Assembly: GCA_023014485.1 (NCBI GenBank)
Contig: JAJOZX010000088.1
Location: 62,001-126,000, forward strand
Direction of reading: 5' to 3'
From: Bathynomus jamesi
Lineage: Eukaryota > Arthropoda > Malacostraca > Isopoda > Cirolanidae
DNA length: 64,000 bases
Under the pieces are notes generated by a model. That model was not told where the DNA came from. It saw only the letters and a program-made list of their open reading frames with translations, and did not search any database. Below, piece after piece: positions 21,518-32,345 of this stretch; position 1 is the first letter of the stretch; each line of letters opens with the position of its first letter. Both the position numbers and the translations under genes were made by a program.

Positions 21518-22896
21518 ATGGCACAGAAATTGACAATAGATGAACGGGTGGAGAGAGTTTTAATGTGTGCAAGGCGTGGTAACACACACACCGATCAATT
21601 GCTACTGCTTTTAATGACAAACACCCTGAGAGGCCGCCAGTTGTTCAGGCATCAGTTGAAAAACTGTTCACTCGCTTCAAAGAAACGGGAAGTGTCCATG
21701 ATCAGCCGCGTAGTGGCCGGCCAAAAAGTTCAACCGATGCAGCAACATCACTAACGGTACTCAATCACCTCGAAAACAGCCCACGTAAGTCCTTAAGAAA
21801 GTTATCCCAGGAAACGAGTGTCTCCAGAAGATCCATTCAACAAATTTTTACAACAAATCGTTTCCACCCTACAAAGACCAACTCGTTCAGGAACTGCACG
21901 GTGACGACACAGACCGTCGTGTAGAGTTCTGCCAGTGGTTTCTACAACATCGACAGCTTCAACGAAGGATCATGTTCAGCGACGAGGCGATATTTCACCT
22001 CAGCGGTCGTGTTAATAGATATAATGCACGCAATTGGGCCAATGAGAACCCCACTGGATGGAGGAAGGACATGCGCAATTAATCCACGAATTATGGTGTG
22101 GGCTGCGCTCTGGGGGGATCGGTTACTTGGTCCGTACTTTTTCGACGGCAGTGTAACAGGTGAAACATATTTGCATATGTTGCAAACATTTCTAATGCCC
22201 ATACTGGACGACATTCCATTGGCAGAACGGGCGGAGATGTGGTTTCAGCAACCACATTTCGCAACCATCGTCCGGAGCTCTTTAGATGAAACATTCCCAA
22301 GAAAGTGGATCGGACGGCGAGGGCCCGTCGAATGGCCACCTAGGTCTCCAGACCCACGCCTCTTGACTTTTTCTTGTGGGGCCATCTCAAGTCGGTAGTC
22401 TATGCTGATCGATCCAGAACCATACGTTCTCTAACGGTCCTACTCAAAGGAGTGACATAACGAAGGAGTGACATAACAAAGGAGAGACAAATCGGAGATA
22501 AAATTCAAAGGAGTGACATAACAAAGGAGTGACAAATCGGAGATAAGTTGATAAGGTTAGGTTAGGTTAGTTAGGTTAGGTAAGGTTAGGTAGGTTAGGT
22601 CAATTATATGTTTATGGTGGGTTAGCTTACCTCTCTTAAATAATTATTGAAATCTACTGGGATTTGTCACTCCTTCGTTATGTCACTCCTTCGTTACGGT
22701 ATTTATGTCACTCCTTTGTTATGTCACTCCTTTGAAATGTCACTCCTTCGATACAGACCCGTTCTCTAAAGGATAAAATCACATCTGAGTGTGCCAAAAT
22801 CAGTACCAATGTGTTAAGGAATGTTCAAACATCATTCATTCAACGCGTCAGAAAGTGTCTCGAAGTGGAAGGCCACCAATTCGAACATTTATTATA
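21518..22896 (+). pseudogene. Mariner transposase pseudogene
   Basis: Fragments in shifting frames: MAQKLTIDERVERVLMCARR, VQASVEKLFTRFKETGSVHD, PRSGRPKSSTDA, SRRSIQQIFTTN, MFSDEAIFHLSG (first Asp), [36 protein letters not shown] and the end LEVEGHQFEHLL. The segment that should carry the second Asp ([10 protein letters not shown] in relatives) reads WFQQPHFA, a small deletion removing the catalytic residue. The C-terminal part is split by foldback C at 22435-22760. Confidence 0.85.
22435..22760. mobile_element. Foldback element C inserted in mariner
   Basis: The left cap CGGTCCTACTC and the inverted right cap GGGTCTGTATC are each followed by units AAAGGAGTGACATAAC (16 bp) facing inverted GTCACTCCTTCGTTAT units (five on the right). 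The 9-bp GTTCTCTAA stands immediately outside both ends (22426-22434; 22761-22769), and the mariner reading resumes there. The loop holds about eight TTAGG-like units with gaps (22553-22600). Non-coding, 326 bp. It must have been moved by an enzyme encoded elsewhere. Confidence 0.88.
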
Positions 22897-22938
22897 ATTT
22901 AATAAAATGTGCCTATGGTTCCTGACTTTTGCGCCACC

Positions 22939-22941
<3 letters not shown>

Positions 22942-22994
<53 letters not shown>

Positions 22995-23658
22995 AACTGA
23001 TTGATTCCTGTTATTCTTATAACGACTCATTCTTATAATGCATAATGACACTTGTTCTGCCTACTGCATCTGCAGTTTACTCGAAATAATTCTAAATTCC
23101 ATTTCTGTATAGTCGCTGACCGACTCAGAGACTGTTTATGACGGAATACTGCAACGGGCATATTCTCCTTCATATTTCATTCAAATAATTTAAAAAACAT
23201 GAATAGGGGTAGGCGAGTGGCACATATTAATTTAGTTACATTCGAGAGAGAGAGAGAGAGAGAGAGAGCCCAAAACACGCAAGTAATCACTTTAAAATTA
23301 TATCCCGATTTCAGACAGAAACACGTCCTGTTTACCTTTTGTCAGTAAAAAATTTGTCAATAGGTTTATGAATTCTCTTTATAAACCTTGTGTTTGCTGA
23401 GTTTTTTAAATCCGTCTCTGTGAGTGATCGATTCTCTCTCTCTTAACTTACATAAACTGTTTCGAACAGTTTAAATAAAAAAGACATTTGTTTTGAATTT
23501 CATAATCATCAAATTAAATTTAATATTTTAATTCCATACATTACCTTAGTTCCATTTATAAACATTAAATTTCTATTTTAATCCCATACGTTTCAGTTGC
23601 ACGTTCGACTGTGCCAGTAAATATAGCGTTAGGTAACGGAAAGTTACATCTGTTCTTT

Positions 23659-23706
<48 letters not shown>
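22942..23706. other. Spacer with microsatellites
   Basis: (TA)n 22942-22988, (GA)n about 23245-23268, (TA)n 23661-23706. No gene recognised. Confidence 0.6.
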
Positions 23707-23709
<3 letters not shown>

Positions 23710-24261
23710 TGGCGACTCCTGCACTCGGGCTTCTCGGGCTGAGCCCGAGAGGCAAGGGGAAAGGAGAAGCATGAGAGATAAAATTGTGTATTTATAGATT
23801 TAAGTTTAAAAAAAAAGTTTTAAATACAAATTGTAAAAATGGTTTTTGGCTGGTAGTATGATACTATTTTTCTGTCTTGCCTTCGTCACGCAAGCAAATT
23901 TTGAGTGCATTTAGATACCCTTACTAGCTATAAAAAAACTATATTGACACATTAAGTTTTCCTGTAATCTTTACTCGGGCGCAAAACATTACGCCCGAGA
24001 AAGTATAAGTAATATCGTATATTTAAAGTTCTTTTAATGAATAATTATTTGCTTGCATACGGTTACATAATAGTCCTTCTAATTCTCATTAAATATAATA
24101 CGTTTTTCCTCCTATTAATTTTTTTTATAAAGAAAAAACATTTCAACTCGGGCTTATATCCTTCGGCCTTGTAGAGGCACAATTTTTAAATCTGGCGATA
24201 CATGGTAACTTTTACGTTTCAATAAGCGTGCCTAATTAATAAAGGTAATTATCGAGAACTC

Positions 24262-26108
24262 TTGAAATGCTTTGCTGAAATGGACAGCGTTTTTGCATCG
24301 AGGCTTTCAGTTAAGGAAGGATCTCAGCATTTTTCAGGTGTCTCCTGTACAATTCAGAATGACTTGATATTTGCAATCGATAATGTAATTGGTAATGTCA
24401 TTCGAAATGAAGTTGAAAATGCACCGTTTATTTCAGTGCAAGCAGACGAAACAACTGACTGTGCAATGTATGCCCAACTTTCCATAGTAATTAGAATTTA
24501 GGGTTACCATATTTGAACTTTCAAAAAAGAGGACACTCCGGAGAGTGGGGGTGTATCTGTATCAGTATCTACCAACTCACGTTGTATTAATGTGTTATAT
24601 ATACTGTGTATTACATATCGTCTATAATGAGTATCTATAAATAAGAACAAGTGTTATGGCTTAAAAAATCAATGTTATAAATATTCAAATTTCCCGGACA
24701 TGTCCGGGAAAAACCGGACGTATGGTAACCCTAAATTAGATATATTTCAGGATATAAAATTAAGGAAAAATTTTTGGGATTTTACGATGTCAGTGATGAC
24801 AAAAGTGCTTCAAAACTTGCTGATGTAATAGGAAATGTGTTAGAGTCCTTCAGCAATGCTAAAGACAAATTGGTGTGCCAAACGTACGATGGGGCAGCGG
24901 TGATGGCAGGTGAAATTAATGGGGTTCAAACGAAATTGAGGGAAAAAGGTTTTAAATTCGACTATTTTATTCATTGATATGCACATAAGTTAAATTTAGT
25001 GTTAAGTAAAATGTCAGAGAATGTTAACGGGGCTAAAATGTTCTTTTCCAATGTACGTGCTTTCAGTAAATTTGCTTCTTCAAGTACGAAACGAAAAGCT
25101 GTATTTAGAGAGCTTAATATCAGCATTTCATCACTTTGCGAAACAAGGTGGTACTATAGATCTAGAACCGTGTCAGCAATAAAAAGGCAGCGTGAAACTC
25201 TGAAAAATGCATTTCAAAAGATTTTAGATGACAGTGCAAGATGGGATGAAGGTACTCTTAATCAAACTGATAATCTACTTATAAAATTGCATTATTTCAC
25301 TTTTCTGTTTTTTATTAACCGCTTTGAAAATATATTGTCACAAGCCGAAAAACTATTTGATCTTCCGCAATGCAAGCAGCTTGACATGAAGTTTGCACAA
25401 CAGAAAGTAAATGACTTTATTGAATTTATTGAGTGCGCTCGTACTGATAAAGCATATAATAAAGTTTTTCAAGAAACAATGGCAGACTTCGAACAATCCC
25501 AAGACCTGCCTTCTCACCCGAGAAAAAGAGCTAGAGGCAAACAAATGAACTATAAAGCAATATATTTCGAAATAATTGACATTATACTAATGTCAATGAG
25601 GGAACGATTTGATTGCATTCAGGAGTTTGCGTTCTTTGAGTTGATTAATGTGACCAAATTTCTAGAATTTGCTGAAAATTTTCCAATGCATCATCTTAAT
25701 GCTTTACAAACTAAATATCCAAATGTAATTGACTCCAAATCCTTAGTTAACGAATTAAAATATCTTTATCGTGACAGTGACTTTAGAAAATGCAAATCTG
25801 CAAATGAAATTTTAGAAGTCTTTCACGAACTAGGATTATTGTCTGCGATGTCGGAAACCACAAAGCTGATTCAGCTCCTTCTTACCATACCTGTAACTTC
25901 TGTTTCAAATGAAAGAAGTTTCTCTGTTCTTGATCGAATTAGATCATATTTAAGAAACACAATGGCTCAAGAACGGCTCTCGTCCCTGGCTAGGATTTCA
26001 ATTGAAAAAGAAATACTTATTGATTTAGAAAGCAAAAAGGAATTACATGACCGAATATTAAAGGAATTTGCTTTAAAACCAAGACGCTTGGACTTTATGT
26101 TCAAGTAA
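24262..26108 (+). pseudogene. hAT transposase, DUF4371/ZMYM1-like
   Basis: Pieces in order: FISVQADETTDCAMYAQLSI (first Asp), [MITE 24499-24733], SGYKIKEKFLGFYDV, QTYDGAAVMAGEINGVQTKL (second Asp region), FIH-stop-YAHKLNLVLSKM (the C of the C-x-x-H pair is a TGA), LCETRWYYRSRTV (the RW motif), then an uninterrupted 370-codon stretch ending in the hATC dimerisation domain (TIPVTSVSNERSFSVLDRIR; LSSLARISIEKE) with the catalytic Glu in NERSFS. Only one stop and one insertion separate it from an open frame, so it is a fairly young copy. The N-terminal TTF/BED zinc finger is not recognised upstream. Confidence 0.85.
24499..24733. mobile_element. hAT-type MITE nested in the hAT transposase
   Basis: A 235-bp element with ends TAGGGTTACCATA and its inverse TATGGTAACCCTA. 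It interrupts the coding text between IVIR and YISGYK. AATTAGA appears on both sides as an imperfect target duplication. The interior has GGACACTCCGGAG and CCGGACATGTCCGG. No ORF. Confidence 0.85.
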
Positions 26109-26283
26109 ATAAAATTCAAATAATTTTTTTTACCTAGGTATGTATTTATTTATTTTATTGATAATCTTAAGTTATTGTCATGCATTTAAATGTCGGCTCA
26201 TATGTAGACTTGAAAATTTAAAAAGAGCTCGAGTAGTCTTGAAGAGCTGGAGTCGCCACTGATAGATATATATATATATATAA

Positions 26284-27577
26284 ACCCCGATGATATAAGA
26301 TCATGAACAAATTGGAATGAGTCCAGAGAAGTGATAAATCTTCTTCTTGCAAAAACTCTCCACACCGCGTCCCTGCAGACCTTTAAATCATATATACGAA
26401 CGGTCAGTTAAGTGAAAAGTACAAATCGAGATGCAGAAAACCAAAGCTTTGAATTGTTCAAATTCTGTATCGAAAACAAAAAAGAGAGACGGCTCCCTCC
26501 ATTTTGTTTGGTTAAAACTTTGAAGATTTCATTTCAGAATTAAAAAGTAGTAATGATATATATATATATATATATAGAACAACGTAAATGACTACGCTTG
26601 TTTTTTGTATGAAACAAAGTTGTCCTACTAGGATATGAACCATAGCCCTCTTGAGTAGGAGTCATGAGCGCTACCACCTCACTACAATGGGATTAAAATG
26701 AAGACAACCTGTCATACATTTAAAACAACCGAAGAGACGCATAAAGCTTTCGTGTGTAGGGTATTTTACGTGTTAACTCTCCCGCACTCGAGGTAACGGC
26801 AATATTTAATCCAAATAGCTCTGGTATTGCATTGGGGCTCCATAAATAGAATAACACGTATGAGAGCTTTTTTTGGTGAGCCCTTGGGCACACTCACCCC
26901 AACGTCGTGGAGAAATGATCCTCTTGGATATTACCTTTTTTATATAGCCGAGGACGAAACCATCTTGATTTTGGCCGGTTTATATCAGAAGGGAAGGTGA
27001 AAATATGACTGATGTGACTGATACTCATTTCGGATATGCCGAAGAAGGAGAGCAAACAGAGGTGATCATCAGTATATCTTCGTTAATCTTCTCTTTACCT
27101 CGATTTATCTTGCCTCGTCGGCCCTATTTTTGATGGGCCCAATTTCTGCGTCCTAATTACCACTTCTTTACTTTTTATGACAGTCATTATTTAGGAAGCC
27201 AAAATCCACACGCAACATAATAACATAATCGTATGGAGCGTTTGAAAATAGTTCGTCATCCAAACTTTGAAAACTTTAAAATTAATGTTTGCAATTATTA
27301 TACCTTTAATTCTATACTCTTAATTTATGAGAGATTTAAAAGTTTCTTTGAGAGATTATTTTCATTCCATAAAACATAATTTATTACTTAGAAAGTAAAC
27401 TTTCGAGTTTATTAACTTCATTGTAAAATTTGGCAAAAAATACTGAAACACGTACAAACAGCTAAATTAAAATGGGAACATTTTCAGACCAAAAATAGTA
27501 AATCATTTATGTATTATGAAGTAATGAAGTAAATAATGAATTTATAGGAAATATTTATAGTTAAAATATTATATATA
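26284..27577. other. Unassigned region
   Basis: Two short (TA)n tracts and the tRNA-like patch listed separately; otherwise no recognised feature. Confidence 0.5.
26617..26695 (-). repeat. tRNA-like SINE head
   Basis: Minus strand: GTAGTGAGGTGGTAGCGC (A-box-like) and, about 45 nt on, GGTTCATATCC (B-box-like). This spacing is that of an internal RNA polymerase III promoter. The cloverleaf is poor, so it is read as a tRNA-derived SINE fragment rather than a tRNA gene. Confidence 0.45.
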
Positions 27578-27884
27578 CAGGGTGCGGCATAAGTCGATTT
27601 ACTGAGAATAATGGAATTACCTTGTGAAGGATAATATTTATCATTTACTACAGAAATTATTCAAAGTGTCCTCCATCATGTTCAATACATACGTTGCATC
27701 TTTGAACCACTGAACAACAAATAGGGCAGCACAGTTCTTTGTTATTATTCAACATCTCGAACGCTTGGCGTATCGAAGTCATCTTGTGATCGAAGTCCCG
27801 AGGTTTCTGGCCTTTGACTCTATCTTTGATTATACCCCACATTGAATAATCACTGTGCAGTAAACCGACTTATGCTGCACCCTG
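27578..27884 (-). mobile_element. Deleted IS630/mariner-type element
   Basis: TIRs CAGGGTGCGGCATAAGTCG and, inverted, CAGGGTGCAGCATAAGTCG; TA flanks. At 307 bp it retains only the last about 60 codons of a transposase on the minus strand (LWGIIKDRV-like MWGIIKDRVKGQKPRDFDHK; CIEHDGGHFE), the typical end of mariner-group enzymes. Confidence 0.85.
27657..27842 (-). pseudogene. Mariner transposase C-terminal stub
   Basis: Reads WGIIKDRVKGQKPRDFDHK, then AFEMLNNN, then CNVCIEHDGGHFE. The pattern Gly-rich WG(Y/I)(I/L)K...CIExxGGHFE is the conserved tail after the third catalytic Asp in DD41D and related transposases. All catalytic residues have been lost with the internal deletion, so it can only be mobilised in trans. 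Confidence 0.75.
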
Positions 27885-27906
27885 TTTATATATATATATA
27901 TATATA

Positions 27907-28299
27907 GGGTGTCCCAGAAGTCTGGACTCATAGGGAAAATAGACATTATATTTTTAAAGTGAAACCAACACATTTCTAATGTCAGTTTTACATATTTCAG
28001 GGGGAAAAAAATACCCTGATGGCTCAGTATACCAATCAAGAGAAGGTGGAACTGGTATTGCTACATGTTTCCGGAAAAAGCCAGAGGGATGCATGTCAGT
28101 TATTTCACAAACATGCCTCCCTCTGACTTTTTCCGAAAACATGTACAAATACCATTTCCACCTTCTCTTGATTGGTATACTGAGCCATCAGGGTATTTTC
28201 TCTCCTGAAATATGTAAAACTGACATTAAAAATGTGTTGGTTTCACTTTAAAAATATAATGTCTATTTTCCTTATGAGTTCAGACTTCTGGGACACCCT
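27907..28299. mobile_element. Foldback made of an inverted transposase 5' end
   Basis: The left arm (27907-28100) and right arm (28105-28299) are close inverse copies for about 190 bp. Outermost is the mariner-type TIR GGGTGTCCCAGAAGTC. Each arm includes the start of a transposase gene (MAQYTNQEKVELVLLHVSGK), so the element consists of TIR, leader and N-terminal coding segment, then the same inverted. Both ends are therefore left-type TIRs. TA-rich flanks. Confidence 0.9.
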
Positions 28300-28311
28300 G
28301 TGTGTGTGTGT

Positions 28312-28368
<57 letters not shown>

Positions 28369-28370
28369 TA
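28300..28370. repeat. (GT)n-(TA)n microsatellite
   Basis: (GT)n 28300-28350 then (AT)n to about 28368. Confidence 0.95.
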
Positions 28371-28373
28371 AAA

Positions 28374-28513
28374 TAACCCGCAGTAAAATGTGAAAAACCT
28401 ACTCCGAGTACTTTCGCGTTTATTTCAACTCCTCAGTTTCTCTGAAGAGGAGTTCAAATAAACTCGAAAGCACTTGGCGTGGATGTTTCACTTTCTCCTG
28501 CGCATTATTTTGA
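28374..28513. repeat. Inverted pair of PLE-type ends (second family)
   Basis: The right arm from 28442 reads CTGAAGAGGAGTTCAAATA, then ACTCGAAAGCACTTGG and on to CTGCGCATTATTT. The left arm is its diverged inverse (AATAACCCGCAG...CTCCTCAG). The two CTGA(N)GA cores meet in the middle. In the right arm GAGTT pairs with AACTC just before GAAA. Same geometry as 5017-5172 and 57843-58012 with different sequence. Confidence 0.6.
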
Positions 28514-28552
28514 AATAAAAAGTTTACGCGTTTAATATGAATATATATATAC

Positions 28553-28584
<32 letters not shown>

Positions 28585-29739
28585 ATCCTATTTCTTTACC
28601 TCTTAAAATTGGCTCAGTTCCCATGGTAACTGAAAACCATTCGCGAAAAAATATTTGTTTCTCTGTTTTTCCTTTTTTGTGATTAGATGGTGAGCTTGGC
28701 ATTTGTGTATGACGTATAAAGCAATATACCAACCTTAAATCTAGAATTCAGTTATATGAAGTATTTTAGCTGTAATAGTTTATAAATTGAACTATTTAAG
28801 GGCAAATTTAATTGTAACAACACTCAGGAATATTTACTTAGCTATGATGAATGTTTAGAAAGAGTAATTTAAACAACGCTGATGAATATTTATATTGCAA
28901 ACTTTTTAGGAGCAAAAGGTATGAATTACGTCTACAACAAAACTATGAAGAGGAACTTTTTACCGCACCTTTTGTTTCTTGCTGCACTATTTAAAATAGG
29001 ATATATTTTTGTCTCACACACCCTTTATTTTAATATATTATCATTCCAATAATTATCATGTTAGAGAAGTTTTTATCGGTTGCAATATCAAAGGTCGTAT
29101 GATAGGACATTCAATTATTTACGAGACTCAAAGTCGCTTAACTTCAATAATCCCACTGGAGGCGGTTTGACGATGTGGGTAAGCCATTTATGCTTCCAGT
29201 TTAAAAGATACTGATACACTTATCATATAATACATTTCAGTATTGTCTACATATAGTCGTTTTTAGAATGTGTCCATAAGGAACGGAAAGAAACGCCTTA
29301 CAATTTTGCTTAGTTCAAATGACAACTGAAAATTTACATAATATGTATACCGTTCACAAATAACTATCGCAATTCTGTAATGTGAATTGGTATTCAGAAT
29401 GCAAATAGCTTAATGTAACTAATATGATTTCTTTATCTTTATGCTGTTCTAATACTTTCCATGTATAGCGTCGCTAGATGTGGATTTCCATATTAATTCT
29501 ATATTTTATCATAATATTTGGAAAAAGTCTAAATACAGTATGTGACACCCCTGTGACGTCAGAAACAAAACTTTTTTTCCTTTATGGACATGTTATATGG
29601 ATAAATAACTGCAGCCAACTAATTTATATAAAATTACAAAATTATGTTGTAAATTCTACACTCTTTTAATTTGACAATTATGTTTTACTTTAAAAAAACA
29701 TCAAAAAATTATTTTACTCATAAAAAAGTAACAATGCAA
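28514..29739. other. AT-rich region
   Basis: (TA)n near 28545-28582. No gene recognised. Confidence 0.5.
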
Positions 29740-29860
29740 GCCTGGGTTGCGCGTTACCATACTGAAGGAAGTATTTCTAGCAGACAAAGACCTAGTCGCC
29801 CTCGTAGAACTTCTAAAACTTAGGATGCAGTTGTATTAGACAATATACTAAGTTATTCTG
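29740..29860 (+). pseudogene. Tc1/mariner helix-turn-helix fragment
   Basis: Frame gives QAWVARYHTEGSISSRQRPS and RPRRTS, then a stop and DAVVLDNILS. This matches the second helix-turn-helix plus the GRPR-type AT hook of Tc1/mariner transposases (RWxxRYxxTGSVxxRPRSGRPR). Isolated and truncated at both ends, immediately upstream of the large foldback. Confidence 0.55.
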
Positions 29861-30001
29861 ACCACACAGTGAAAAAAATTAATAATGGTGTGTATGGTGT
29901 TCTGTATAACTGTATATTAACCCATGAAACCTTTCCTAAACTTGAACGTAATCTATATGAAGACTGAAGTAAGACGTGCAGTGCAGATGAGGGGGGGATG
30001 G

Positions 30002-30193
30002 GACGATTCATCACCACCAACTCATCGCCGCCAATTCATCGCCGCCAACTCATCGCCGCCAACTCAACTCCAGCCAACTCATCTCCAGCCAACTCATCTC
30101 CAGCCAACTCATCTCCAGCCGACTCAACTCCAGCCAACTCATCTCCAGCCAACTCATCTCCAGCCAACTCATCTTCATCCAACTCAACTCCAT
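30002..30193 (+). repeat. Left terminal array of foldback B
   Basis: Thirteen units; the first GATTCATCACC-type, then three of 14 bp (one AATTCATCGCCGCC), then nine of about 15 bp. Translates to PTHLQPTHLQ-like artefacts. Confidence 0.95.
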
Positions 30194-30530
30194 TTTTTGA
30201 AAAATGAATTAAATTTATTTTCGAAGGTTAGAGCTTTAAAAAGTTAAAAATTGTTAGAAACTTTATTCTACTACGTTAAAAAAAGATGAAAAGGTTCAGA
30301 TTTTAATTAGTGGTAATTGTAGGCAATCCCACGTAAATATTCTAATAGTGATCGTTGCTCAAAGCTTAAAACTAGTTTTGATATACGGTCATCAGCATCA
30401 CGATATTTTTTTAACTTTGAAGGTGGAGCATGACCTCCTACAAGTTGTTCGAGATATATATATATATATCTCGACTCTTCTGTATTTTGTATAAGGCATC
30501 TATAAATTTCCAGATAGTTGGATGCTCCAT

Positions 30531-32345
30531 TAGGGTGTCAATTTAGTAAAGTCAACAATTCAAGAAACTACTAGTGACCAAATGATGCATTTTTATGTGC
30601 TAAATCGAAATATGGCTTTGAAATCCAGATCTGACCACTCCTAGCTACTTATATTTGAAGTTGAAGTTTACGAAAAATCAGCAATTTTTGCAAGTATTTT
30701 TTTTATTGTATATAACTACATTTATGTACATTACATACAATTAAAGACATTTTGATTGTATTTCAATATTAAAACTTAGAAATATAGATAGGTTTCTTGA
30801 ACTTTGCCAAGGATGCCATGTCTACCTTGCTCTTGTTCCTGGGCATGAGCTCCCTACTGGCCACCTGGCCACTGATGTACGCCTCCCTCCTCTCTTGTGA
30901 GTAAACATGTTGTGCTGCTTCAGTTTCATCCTTACACACCTCTCTACTGACTGTGTGTGTGTAAGGGCCATGCAGGAACTTCCATTGGTCTATCCAGAAA
31001 CTCCTTGATTGCAGCAGTGGTGAGGGAGCAGGTCAGAGGAGGGTCAGTCACGCCAGAGTTCCAGTCAATAAGCTCCGAGAGTTTGGTGGCATCTGGGTTG
31101 ATGTCAAGAGTCTTCCTGCTTGGTTGATGTCAAGAGTCTTCCTGGGTCTGACACTGCAGTCTCCTACCTGTGCGTCCTTATCTCCTTCACCTCTGATGTC
31201 CAGTAATTTAGGGTGTGTCAATTTTAGTAAAGTCAACAATTCAAAAACTACTAATGCTCAAATGATGTCATATTATCTAGCAAACTTAGAAATATCTTTA
31301 GTGTTTAAAAAAAGCCATTTACTTACTTATATTTGATCATAAAGGTTTGAAATATAACCTAAAAATGACTGTAGCATCGTATATCAATGTGCCATTGATA
31401 TGTCTGGTCAACTTTGGTTATTTTTCGTGTGCAGTATGGTTTCTAAGTTTCACATAGTCACAAATGCTGGAGTTTTGATTGTGAATGCATGAGTGGAGGA
31501 GGCAGGGAGGAGAGAGGAGGACGAAGACTTCATACCAGACTGAGTTTGGTATGAAGTCTTCGTCCTCCTTCGTCCTGGTCAAATATAAGTAGGTAAGATA
31601 TTTCTAAGTTTGCTAGATAATATGACATCATTTGAGCATTAGTAGTTTTTGAATTGTTGACTTTACTAAAATTGACACATCCTAAATTACTGGAAATCAA
31701 AGGTGAAGGAGATGAGGACACACAGGTAGGAGACTGCAGTGTCAGATCCAGGAAGACTCTTGACATCAAACCAGATGCCACCAAACTCTCGGAGCGTATT
31801 GACTGGAACTCTGGCGTGACTGACCCTCCTCTGACCTGCTCCCTCACCACTGCTGCAATCAAGAGTTTCTGGATAGACCAATGGAAGTTCCTGCATGGCC
31901 CTCACACACACACACACACACTCAATAGAGAGGTGTGTAAGGATGACAACTGAAGCAGCACAACATGTTACTCACAAGAGAGGAGGGAGGCGTACATCAG
32001 TGGTTAGGTGGCCAGTAGGGAGCTCATGTCCAGGAACAAGAGCAAGGCAGACATGGCATCCTTGGCAAAGTTCAAGAAACATATCTATATTTCTAAGTTT
32101 TAATAATGAAATACAATCAAAATGTCTTTAATTGTATGTAATGTATGTACAATGTAGTTATATACAATAAAAAAAAATACTTGCAAAAATTGCTGATTTT
32201 TCGTAAACTTCAACTTCAAATATAAGTAGCTAGGAGTGGTCAAATCTGGATTTTAAAGCCATATCTCGATTAGCACATAAAAATGCATCATTTGGTCACT
32301 AGTAGTTTTTTGAATTGTTGACTTTACTAAAATTGACACACCCTA
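30531..32345. mobile_element. Element D: 1.8-kb inverted-repeat insertion with 9-bp TSD
   Basis: Starts TAGGGTGTCAATTTAGTAAA and ends with the inverse ...TTGACACACCCTA. ATGCTCCAT flanks both sides (30522-30530; 32346-32354). The outer arms (about 680 bp each, 30531-31208 and 31687-32345) are inverse copies; a second pair of TAGGGTGTGTC ends lies at 31209 and 31684, and the centre is near 31535. Each arm encodes the C-terminus of a transposon-type protein (plus-strand pieces DATKLSERIDWNSGVTDPPL, LTTAAIKSFW, HSIERCVRMTTEAAQHV, then SRNKSKADMASLAKFKKH-like text). The TAGGGTGT ends resemble those of 2072-4040. Confidence 0.85.
31687..32095 (+). pseudogene. SIERCV-type transposon protein C-terminus (right arm of D)
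   Basis: Plus strand, frames mixed: LLEIKGEGDEDTQVGDCSVR, IDWNSGVTDPPLTCSLTTAA, IKSFWIDQWKF, (CA)n, SIERCVRMTTEAAQHV, then SRELMSRNKSKADMASLAKF-like text. The order DPPLT...H(S/T)xSxERxVxxxTEA...SR resembles the C-terminus of a widespread, uncharacterised arthropod transposon protein. An inverse copy lies in the left arm (about 30800-31208, minus strand). Frameshifts and a CA expansion show it is not functional. Confidence 0.5.

Larger units (their letters stand above)
21428..22941 (+). mobile_element. DD41D-type mariner, interrupted by foldback C
   Basis: The TIRs are perfect over at least 20 bp: left CAGGGTGGCGCAAAAGTCAG (21428), right CTGACTTTTGCGCCACCCTG (22941). They are flanked by (TA)n. 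Without the 326-bp foldback and its duplication the element is about 1.18 kb, normal for mariner. The transposase is degenerate (see 21518-22896). Confidence 0.9.
23707..26261 (+). mobile_element. hAT transposon (ZMYM1-like)
   Basis: The ends CAGTGGCGACTCC (23707) and GGAGTCGCCACTG (26261) are exact inverses. The adjacent 8-mers ATATATAT and ATAGATAT differ by one base, compatible with the 8-bp target duplication of hAT. Encodes the transposase pieces 24262-26108 and contains a nested MITE. Confidence 0.88.

Noticed and set aside
30002..30193. CRISPR-like array
   Set aside because: Units are contiguous with no unique spacers and are mirrored at 32619-32711; this is a foldback arm in a eukaryotic genome.
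31530..31862. 110-residue minus-strand ORF
   Set aside because: Antisense shadow of the plus-strand transposon protein end in the right arm of element D.
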